Assembly: GCA_018417955.1 (NCBI GenBank) | Contig: JACTVC010000063.1 | Location: 1-41,101, forward strand | DNA: 41,101 bases | Direction: 5' to 3' | DNA from: Laccaria trichodermophora | Taxonomy: Eukaryota; Basidiomycota; Agaricomycetes; Agaricales; Hydnangiaceae | Part shown: positions 33,311 through 41,101 of the stretch, in pieces | How positions within the stretch are numbered: position 1 is the stretch's first letter | Layout of the letters: each line of letters starts with the position of its first letter | The notes under the pieces: generated by a model | Told to the model about the DNA's origin: nothing | Seen by the model: the letters and a program-made list of their open reading frames with translations, nothing else | Databases searched by the model: none | Made by a program: the position numbers and the translations under genes

Positions 33311-35411
33311 ATGTCAAACAGATACTACGTTGGATCGGTCAGTTATGACTTTGAGCTGGGCTGTGCTACACCACTTTATGTAAGAATATTCCGACTTATG
33401 AACAATCAGCCGTTTGTTTGCTTATCAATCACATCATTGTAGATCAATCTTTCGCAGATGGAGGTGCAACAGATGGCCATTATGTCCCACGCGCAAAACA
33501 CCACCTTTTTGGAATGGCGGGCCTTTGACCGACAGTTTACCAACGGCGTCGAAGTTACCTTCAAAGGCTATTTGGTGGAGCCGTGGGGGCTAACCCCATA
33601 CTATTCTGTAAGTCACTCACTGCCTCTCAGATCACATCTCATAAGGTGCTCCTGAGGACAGGCGCTAGGAAGAGAATCGATAGTGAGGCTCCAATACACT
33701 TTTTTACCTCAACTAATGCTGAGCAACAGGCAAGGCCCATTGGGGTCATACAATCCGTCGGCGCACAGAATGCAGCCTGGTTCAATGGAGAACTCCTTTA
33801 CATTAATTCTTATCAAATCTCAAACTTCGAGCTAGCATGCTTGTATAGTGAGAAGTCCTTCGTTGTGAGTAGACAATCTAGCGATCTTGTTATTTTTGCA
33901 ATAATTCTTTTTTAGTATGGGTTGGCTGTCATAGGAGGTTTCCTTCAGATGGTCGATGTCAAGAAACGAGGCGTAAGCCTGAAAGCTCTGTTTAGAGACA
34001 CAGACATCACCAATGTGAGAATGCACGAGCCAGATGTGGTAGGAGCCAGCTTGGTCAGTCCAGATCCCTTGGACATAGTGTTTGAGGTACGTGAACAGCC
34101 AACATGGTACTCTGAATATTCCAATGTGTCTGACTTGGGGATTGTGATCTGCATAAGATTGATTCAACGCCTGCCATCGTCCGGGGATGTAAGTTGAATT
34201 CAGAGTTGATGTATTTATACTAATCTTTTGAACCTGAACCAGCTCTGGTTCTACAATCAGATTACATAAACCGCTTCAATCAACTTCTAGAACCAACAAC
34301 GACTATTGTCAGGCTGGAATACCGATTCTTGTTTTGTCAGGCTTTTGAAGAGGGTGCCATGATCCCAGCAAGTTGTCTACGCTGTCATTAACTTTAACAT
34401 TTGAGTATCAACTTCTGGCTTTGGTGATTAGGACTGGATCTTCGAGGTTCGCGCCCCCTACCTAGCGCGCTGCATCTATCGAGCCAGACAAAAATTATGG
34501 ACAGAGATCCTGTGCGGTTCAACAATCGCTGCTGGAGAAGATGCGGCTGAAAACGATGCGATGATCCGAAATTTCATCTACAATATCTGGAGGGAGATAT
34601 ATCAGGCTGAAACGGCAACACCACCAGAAACGAGTAAGTTTTATTTCAAAATTCTAACCTAGTGCTAATTGTGCTGAAAATAGTTATCTGGTGGATCCGA
34701 CACCGCGAAGGAATCAATGTCCCAGACACGTTCGCTCTCAACATTCTCTACTCGGCCTATGAACAGATTTATGCATATATCAAGCAAAAATTACAAGAAA
34801 TATTTACGAACATCCTTCCTCATGAAAATGTCCACACTCTCACGAAGTTTTTCGTTCTCTCGAATACCTTTGAGTTTTCTCCAGAGGTCTGCTAAGCACA
34901 ATTTTTTGAAAAAACACATTTGGACTTACTAATTCTTACATATAGCTCAACCGGCAGGAAGGGATTCATGCTAGTACCGCGATTCAAAAGCTATTGACAT
35001 GCCTGCTCACTCGAGAAGTCTCCTTCGGGTCGGACGGAAGACTTCTTATGATGAGGTCCCCCAAAGATGAAGCCCACCGATTCATGGAAAGAATTGCTCC
35101 CTCAATGTCATGCGTGGAAGCTTTTATAGAGACCATGGTAAGATCAATCTATATGATTGTAAAAACTTTCTGACTTTGATATTGAGATTATTGATCATAT
35201 CCTCCAAGATGTGCTACCCAGCCAGCCTGAATTCTATCGATACTTTACGAGGGATTTAAAAAATGTCTGGACGCTGGGCAGGATGAAGGACCTGTTCAAC
35301 ATGCTGTGTACCTGTATCTTTCAAGATCGGCTCTTCCAGCTTGACTGCCAAGCATCAAGTTTTCCCACCAACTATCTTGAGGAGTCATACCGCAACCCTA
35401 ATGAGTCGTAA
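33311..35411 (+). CDS. Unknown multi-exon gene, possible frame break
   Basis: No domain is recognised. Exons 33311-33379, 33443-33607, 33631-33864, 33916-34086, 34158-34188 and 34243-about 34370 join in frame, starting MSNRYYVGSVSYDFELG. A second consistent set is 34432-34633, 34684-34886, 34946-35137 and 35187-35411, ending NYLEESYRNPNES. Between 34370 and 34432 I find no GT-AG intron that keeps the frame, so either one exon boundary is wrong or the gene is broken there. Visible stretches are LEWRAFDRQFTNGVEVTFKG, WIFEVRAPYLARCIYRARQK and WWIRHREGINVPDTFALNIL. The protein looks soluble. It follows the transposase on the same strand by about 320 bp, but there is no direct sign that it belongs to the element. 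Confidence 0.55.
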
Positions 35412-35508
35412 TTTCTGTGATATTCAGATTGGTATGTAGTATATTCAGTAAAGTACATCTTGGTGTAAGACCTGCTGCTTTCCTGCTGAATTTCTTTTTG
35501 GGTACAAT

Positions 35509-36863
35509 GTGGAAAAGTCCGGCTCGTTCAGGCCATATACATCTCAACACTCACTTCCATCGACTTTGTCCACTCCCGTTGGACCTGCTGCGCGTGTAGC
35601 GCTGCTAAGTGACAATGCCCTCAAACTTACTCGACGTCTCGTTGTGAGCTCTGCACACGGCAGCGAGTCGTCCTTGCGTTGCGTAGATGATGCGCATTTT
35701 CAAAGCCGAGGAGGAACAACGTGCGTTGCACCTACAGACGCGTACAGACTCGAGACTTTCCGCTCTACCGTGGGGTCCATCTCCGCCACCGCGTCGCAGC
35801 AGCTTCGGTGTTACTTTGTTACGAAATGCAACTTCCCCACCAAGCCTCCCACTCCTGGTGAGAAGACGAACATTCCAGCTGTCTCGGACTTGTCCTTCTG
35901 GAAGATTAGTCATTGGGTACAAGATGAGCGGAACGTCAAGGTTCTGAGTCAGCGCCCTGTCAAACTTGTACCATTTGTAGTACTCTCTCTACTCGGCGCG
36001 CAAGCTGTCAAACTTGTACCATTTGTAGTACTCTCAGCTCTACTCGGCACGCAAGTATGTTGATGAGTTTTATATGATCTGTTAAAACCTGAATTGCTAA
36101 CTTTTATTCTCCAGCGGTGTTACTATTGTCTCCCCTACCTAAACGCTCTCCCAAACACCAACGCGCTCCTATTGAGCACTTCATCTTCCAAGTCATGAAA
36201 GAAGCCCCGCTTCTCTTCTGTCTCCCTGACAACCCGTACTTCCTTCCCAAGGTTTTGGGACGCCATGCTGTTCAAGAAGCGACATTTTCCTGTGCGTAGT
36301 TCTTGCTCCACGCATCATAGAGATTAACCTTCAGTGCACAGATTGTGGCTGGATTTTCGCACAACACCTCTGCAATCGTCTTGGCCCGGCATATTTGCAG
36401 CTAAAAGGTGTGTTGACCGAGAACGATGCGGCGCATGCAGAGGTGCAGAATGACATCAAGCCCAGGTTCTGCGAAGAAAGCTTTACACGTGAAAGTATTG
36501 CGCAAGTTATTCATGCCCACCCCGATCTTGCAAGTCTTTAACTTGTGCAATAAATTCATTATCAACGACAACTCCTTCAGATCCACTTGTTGTACAGCAA
36601 CTTTGCCATGACGGGTCATTATCCTCCATCGGTACTTTTTTTTAGTGGAAAAACTCTTTGAAACTGAAAGAACGCATAGGCCGACTCTATTGTACCAACG
36701 CTTGCAAACAGTTTTTCAACCCCTAAGCGACGCAGACTTGCATGACAAGATTGGCCGAACCGTACCGAATAAGCACGAATTGAGGGTCCAATATTTTGGT
36801 AATATGGAGCATCATGATGGGACGCTGAGTGTTCTTTGGACGATAAACGGAGCTTGGAAGTTT
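35509..36863 (+). CDS. Unknown multi-exon gene (5' and 3' ends not resolved)
   Basis: The best-supported exons are 36115-36291, 36342-36533 and 36646-36863, which join in phase and encode FIFQVMKEAPLLFCLPDNPY, CGWIFAQHLCNRLGPAYLQL and RVQYFGNMEHHDGTLSVLWT. An upstream open frame at 35509-36054 may be the first exon, but its donor phase does not match 36115, so that junction is unresolved. The upstream part carries a 48 bp in-frame duplication (VKLVPFVVLS twice). Further coding downstream to about 37400 is possible. I recognise no family. Confidence 0.4.
35957..36054 (+). repeat. 48 bp tandem duplication
   Basis: CTGTCAAACTTGTACCATTT starts at 35957 and again at 36005. The second unit has a 3 bp insertion (51 bp). 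In the open frame this repeats VKLVPFVVLS-LLG-Q, so both the duplication and the insertion keep the frame. Confidence 0.85.
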
Positions 36864-37407
36864 GTGAGTGTTGCCTTTCCATGTTCCTGCATGGACACTT
36901 ACGTTTCCGCAAGGGAGCAAGGTAGAAGACCTTGACATACCGAGAGAATGCTGTTGCGCGTCTGAAGTTGACGAAGGTAGGGTGGTGCGTCTTCGGCAGA
37001 TTACTGCCAATGGAGAGTCAGAGTAACGGAGAGCGACTCGAGTTTATCTGTGGCTCCTTGGAGGTTGTTGAAGGTGAATTGCTATTATTCACGAGTAGGT
37101 TCTACCTGTGTGTTTGAATTTTATCGGGCTGATGAACTATCTTTCTAGGTTGCAGAACCTGAAAAGGTCTTCGTCAGCAAATCTTGTCGAGGTGGAGGAG
37201 GTGAGAGTCATCGAGTGAGCAATGACCTACCTTTTGGATACACGTCCGCCTACCGTGACTGACCTTTCAACAGGCGTCTTTCGAAGTTGCTTGCATTTCA
37301 AGAAGTTTAACTCCAAGGACAAAGAGAATTGGCGAGTCAAAGGTCGGACTCGCACTATCAGTTGCAGAAGACGAGAAAGCGGTTGTGGACAAAGGCGGGA
37401 TTCATAA

Positions 37408-37955
37408 ATGATGACGACATACCCTCTCATGTGCCGTGAACGATAATCTTGCCAAGTAAAGGAATACACTAGCGATATACCCTACTAACCTTGCTACGAA
37501 TAATGCAGACTACTTGGATGAGCAGATAAATGGTATACTATATACTTCGACCTCAGGCAGGCACTCAAGAGGCTAGAGAGACCGCCAATCTCAAAGCCTC
37601 ATACAATCAACCTACTTGGGAGCTGCTGCTCTCATTGCGTGACTTGTGTTTGTCAGTTCTGTTGTGAGCCATATCCTTTTCTGACTTGTTAATTTTGATA
37701 TGATTCTTTTCAAGGGCGACTTGGGGTCCCAAGCTTGGGATGAGGCAAATGATCGTATCACGATATTCCTTTAAGGTTGGACTCTCTTCGAGTTCTCCTA
37801 CTGTTAATCGGACCCTGACTGTCGTGGTACGATTTCATCTTACGCTAAATACAGTTGATTTCATCTAGATACAGTTGAACAAAATCAGAGAAAGGTGTCC
37901 TGCTGACGTCCAAAATGTAATGATTTGTTTACCTCAAGAAAATTGCTTGCGTGTA
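37408..37955. other. No gene seen
   Basis: No supported exon. It separates the plus-strand genes from the 3' end of the minus-strand membrane-protein gene. Confidence 0.4.
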
Positions 37956-39145
37956 TTATATCTCCCTTCCCCTATCCTCCAGCTCCTCACTCTGCACAGG
38001 AACAGCAACCGAACTCATCTCCAAATCCGCACTCATCTCACCCCGTTCCTTGCCGTACCTCGTTAATGTCTTCACTATCATCGCGAAGTACACCATCCCA
38101 AGCACCAACACCCCCGTGACAGCCACCCGTGAACTCAAAGCCACCGTTGCGCTTAACGGTATGGAAGGATCGTTCCCCGATTCTTTGAGCCAGACGAATG
38201 AAAGTATGGATGCGAGGAAGAGGAGCGTTGACCTGTTGGGAAAGAAATACAGTGTCAGGCTGAGAATGGAATCTAAAGGTAAACAATACCAAGACGTCGA
38301 TACCGCCGGCATCGCCAGTAATACCCAAACATTCCACCATGCAGCGGAACTTGTCCCCCTTACTTCCTACCAGCAGCCAAATCAGTTAATATTTTCCCTC
38401 CTTTATTCTTGAACACATCCACGCACCTCTCCCCACCTCGACAATCGAAACATGCTCCTCATCGTCCCAAATATCACCATATATATACATCCATATATAA
38501 GACCCATCAGGGCGCATATCAATGAAAGCAGCGCTGTTTCCCTCGTAATATGGTCATTGGCCGCTTGGGGTATTTGCAATAACGCTGAAACAACCCTATG
38601 ATATATATATATTTAGCTCTGCTGTACTTAAAAATAGAAAAGATAACACACGAAGTTGTCAATAAAGCAGATACGCCATTCAGAATCTTCCATTCTTTCA
38701 ACAAAGAATCCAAATTTGAATCCGACCCAGCGGTCCTCCAATGATACCACATAGGCAACCTCAGAAGCAATAGATTGTGGTATATCTGCCTAGGCAACAG
38801 ACGCGCGGCGTCGCAAAATGACTTCACAGTATTGTCATTGCAGTTGAAGGGGCCGTTCGACGATGAGTTGAAGGAGGAGTTGGTGTTGGTCATCGGACTT
38901 GCGATTGCATGTGGGCCTGGGCTGGCGTTCGTTTCGGGGTCGACATCTCCAGTAGATGAAAACCAATGGTAAAAACGAGCCCAGCTCGTCCGTATCTGCG
39001 CAAGCAACCTAAACGCATTTCCGGACGCAAAGCTCTCTTCTAGAACAGGGGAATTTGCGCGCGATCGAGAGGGGGTATTGAAAGTAGATGGGTATCTGAA
39101 ATGCGAGTTCACGCTGATGTTTGGCCACTCGGAGTCAAATGGCAC
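37956..39145 (-). CDS. Multi-pass membrane protein of unknown function, basidiomycete type
   Basis: Exons 39145-38652, 38595-38427, 38366-38290 and 38232-37956 give 338 residues with all phases matching, starting MPFDSEWPNISVN. The N-terminal third is Ser/Asn-rich, followed by LLPRQIYHNLLLLRLPMWYH and the segment SLLKEWKILNGVSALLTTS. Four to five membrane helices follow: SALLTTSVVSALLQI, ETALLSLICALMGLIYGCIY, WWNVWVLLAMPAVSTSW running into STLLFLASILSFVW, and VAVTGVLVLGMVYFAMIV. The tail is cytosolic-looking and acidic. This layout (YHNLLLLRLP, EWK-LN, CALM-L-YGCIY, WWNVWVLLAMPA) matches an uncharacterised basidiomycete membrane-protein family I know from memory. Members usually have a longer loop after YHNLLLLRLP, so part may be lost or lie in an exon I missed. 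Confidence 0.8.
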
Positions 39146-39230
39146 AGCTCTCCCCCTGTCTCACCTTCCTTAAAAGGAAAGATGATACGCTGTGGGAGCA
39201 TATGGTGTATGGCAAACCTTCAAAACAAAT

Positions 39231-39318
39231 GCCGGTTTGGTGTAGTGGTTAACCACACAGACTTTAAGACTCTTTCCAAGAGGTTTTGGGTTCAATTCTC
39301 TTTACTCCACTTTTTTTT
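39231..39318 (+). pseudogene. tRNA-Leu-like relic with Pol III boxes
   Basis: TGGTGTAGTGGTTAACCAC fits a box A and D-arm (stem GTG/CAC). CTTTAAG would place a TAA anticodon. CTCTTTCCAAGAG forms a long variable arm as in tRNA-Leu. GGGTTCAATTC fits box B, and eight T at 39311 would end Pol III transcription. The anticodon stem is too short, the T-stem is mismatched, and the 5' GCCGGTT does not pair with the 3' end, so it is a decayed tRNA or the head of a SINE-like element. Confidence 0.45.
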
Positions 39319-39339
39319 CTATGTATAAAACGAGCGTGG

Positions 39340-39602
39340 GGATATTTTACTCAACGCGCGGTAGTGCGTTGTTGTTAGGTTAGTTGTTAGGGTTAATGGT
39401 TAGGGATGCGGACATTTTTCTCCCCGCGCGGTAGCGCGTTCTTGGTTAGGTTAGTTGTTAGGGTTAATGGTTAGGGTTGAGGATATCTTTCTCCCCGCGC
39501 GGTAGCGCGTTCTTGGTTAGGCTGGGTTAGGTGGTTAGGTGGTTGGGTAATTAGGGTTAGGTGGTTAGGGTTAGGTGGTTAGGTGGTTAGATAGGTTAGG
39601 TG
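39340..39602. repeat. Three 70 bp units rich in telomere-like TTAGGG/GGTTAGG
   Basis: CGCGCGGTAG occurs at 39355, 39425 and 39496 (periods 70 and 71). The first two units continue with GTTAGGTTAGTTGTTAGGG and TTAATGGTTAGGG, then GGATAT or GACAT and a CTCCCC-type lead into the next. The third runs into about 90 bp of irregular GGTTAGG, GTTAGGG and GGTGGTTA. CGCGC-GGTA-GCGCG is itself a hairpin. The motif resembles the fungal telomere repeat but is degenerate and lies between genes and other repeats. Confidence 0.8.
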
Positions 39603-39632
39603 CTCGAGAACGCGCTGCCGTGCGTTCTCGAG
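39603..39632. repeat. Perfect hairpin, 11 bp stem
   Basis: CTCGAGAACGC (39603-39613) and GCGTTCTCGAG (39622-39632) are exact inverted repeats around an 8 base loop. It directly follows the telomere-like tract. Confidence 0.85.
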
Positions 39633-39634
39633 CC

Positions 39635-39665
39635 GACTTAGGGCAATGGCACATTGCCCTAAGTC
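39635..39665. repeat. Perfect hairpin, 14 bp stem
   Basis: GACTTAGGGCAATG (39635-39648) and CATTGCCCTAAGTC (39652-39665) are exact inverted repeats with a 3 base loop. It starts two bases after the preceding hairpin. It is unlikely to be a simple Rho-independent terminator, since this is a eukaryotic context and no U tract follows. Confidence 0.85.
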
Positions 39666-39749
39666 TGAAGATTTCCATATATGGAGCGCCGGTGATTGCC
39701 AGCACATCACGTGTGTGAGACGGGGGGAGACGTAGGACATTTCAAATAG

Positions 39750-40460
39750 GTTCATTTATTTTTGATTTATTCTTTCTTGTCATGTGTTCTCCACAAGTTT
39801 TTTTGTTGGCCTAGTGCTGAAATATTTCTCTCTGATTGCAGGAGGGCTGCAAAGTAGGCTGAAAGTTATTCTCTGTTGTCATGTGCCCTCCACAATTCTT
39901 TTTGTTGGCCTAGAGCTAGAATATTTATATGCTCTCTGTAACCAGGTTTTCAATATTATAGAATATTGTCAAGTCATTGTAAGAGGTCTGCAAAGTAGGT
40001 TGAAAGTTATTCTTTCTTATCATGTGCCCTCCACAATTTCTTTGTTGACATAGTTGTATCCTCTTTGTAACCAGGTTTTCAAAATTATAGAACATTGGCA
40101 AAGTTTTATAGGATGTCTGAAAGTTGGATTGAAATTTATCCACTTTTGTTATACGTCTGCCACAATTTGAGAAGTTGGCCTCTTTTGTAACCATGCTGTC
40201 AGAATTATAGAGCTATTGTAGGAAGTCTGAAAAATGGGTTAAAAATTATTTTCTCTTCTCGAAAGTCCTCCACAATTTATGTTTTTGGCCTGGTAACAGA
40301 ATGTTTATATCCTCCTTGTGACCAATTATAGAATATTGGGAAGTCGCGGTAGGAGGTCTGGAAAGCAGGTTGAAAATTATTTTTCTTTGTCATTGTCTGC
40401 CAGAATTCAAGCTGATAGCCTCTTTCTGTAACTAGGCTATCAGGATTGCGAGAATTTAGC
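39750..40460. repeat. Degenerate tandem repeats, about 100-140 bp units
   Basis: Variants of CATGTGCCCTCCACAATTT recur near 39780, 39880, 40020, 40151, 40261 and 40391 (spacing about 99-141 bp). Each is followed by TTGTTGGCCT, CTGTAACCAGG-TTTTCA, ATTATAGAATATTG and GTCTGAAAG-GGTTGAAA-TTATT in the same order, with deletions. The array is AT-rich, and the small open frames in it are not credible genes. Confidence 0.8.
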
Positions 40461-41101
40461 AAACTAATGCAGAATTTTATCGATGGCTTATAATAATTCA
40501 TTTGTTGGGCCTACGACTGAAATTGTTGCACAGTACTTACCATATTTTGCCTACTTTACGCATCATCGTTAAACCTATATATAGCATTATCAAAGGTGCC
40601 AAGGCAGTGTCGCGTTGTTTTGACATGACAAATACTAACTGGGAAAATCAAGTGCCCGTGATTTTCCTGATGACAGAGTCTGCAATGATCATTTCATTAT
40701 GCGACGATCACTATCAAAACAAAAGAGACGATCTCACCTTATTCTCAAAGGCTCTCGTACTGTACTAACCGTGGATCAGCAAGACATCGTGGTTGATAGC
40801 CCCCGTCAATCAAGCAAATGCAAAAAAATTTCGTAGTGTGTCGCATTACCGATTAGATGGACAAACAAAACATGAAACGGCAGGGTGAAAGAGCGAGCAT
40901 AACGCACTGCCCCTTTGCGACAGCCTTGATGTGGCCGTGTTTGGCAACACAGTCGGCTCGATGAACATTTAAACGATTTCCGATTCGTACATACTTGAGG
41001 CTTTTCAGTCCGACAACGGTTGAAAGATAGCTACCTCCAAGTTCACAATGGCATTCACAGGAGGCGAGTATCGAATGGCTCACAACCGAATGTCTGACGC
41101 A
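40461..41101. other. No convincing gene
   Basis: Two short open frames (40502-40768 plus, 40853-41083 minus) show no domain, good start or splice structure. The window ends before any further feature can be judged. Confidence 0.35.

Noticed and set aside
39231..39310. Functional tRNA-Leu(TAA)
   Set aside because: The anticodon stem is shortened, the T-stem is mismatched and the acceptor ends do not pair.
39603..39665. Bacterial-type terminators
   Set aside because: All genes here are intron-rich and eukaryotic, and no U tract follows the stems.
1..41101. CRISPR array or prokaryotic operons
   Set aside because: The tandem repeats lack the short-repeat/unique-spacer pattern, and the genes are spliced.

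Overview
The window looks like nuclear DNA of a mushroom-forming fungus (Basidiomycota, Agaricomycetes). Genes carry many 45-100 bp GT-AG introns. Several proteins fit gene families that, from memory, are expanded in Agaricomycetes: a DUF6698-type protein, an F-box protein, a multi-pass membrane protein with a conserved WWNVWVLLAMPA stretch, and a Plavaka-type (CACTA-like) transposase. The organism is inferred from gene structure and remembered families only. All exon models below were spliced by hand; where stated, the frame stays consistent across all junctions.

Layout. 0.4-1.05 kb is an array of about 160 bp tandem repeats. 1.7-3.1 kb is a DUF6698-like gene (minus). 3.3-4.96 kb is an unrecognised gene ending in a membrane helix (minus). 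5.8-8.5 kb is a large two-exon gene of unknown function (minus). 8.5-10.2 kb has no clear gene but holds short hairpin repeats. 10.2-18.2 kb holds two copies of a two-gene set, here called A and B. Copy 1 is head-to-head (B minus, A plus) and copy 2 is tail-to-tail (B plus, A minus). All four genes can be read as intact, and B ends in two tandem CxC-x11-HxC modules. 19.7-21.3 kb is an F-box protein gene. 22.0-22.55 kb holds hairpins and a 60 bp tandem repeat.

23.5-33.0 kb reads as one mobile-element neighbourhood on the plus strand: a 2-oxoglutarate/Fe(II) dioxygenase-like protein (TET/JBP-like candidate), a 613-residue protein of unknown function, and an apparently full-length ten-exon Plavaka-type transposase. 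33.3-36.9 kb contains two further multi-exon plus-strand genes of unknown function. 37.96-39.15 kb is the membrane-protein gene (minus).

From 39.2 to 40.5 kb the sequence is repetitive: a tRNA-Leu-like relic, three 70 bp units rich in telomere-like TTAGGG/GGTTAGG, two strong hairpins, then about six degenerate 100-140 bp repeats. The most interesting items are the duplicated A/B gene pair and the dioxygenase next to the transposase, including an in-frame duplicated exon in the dioxygenase gene.
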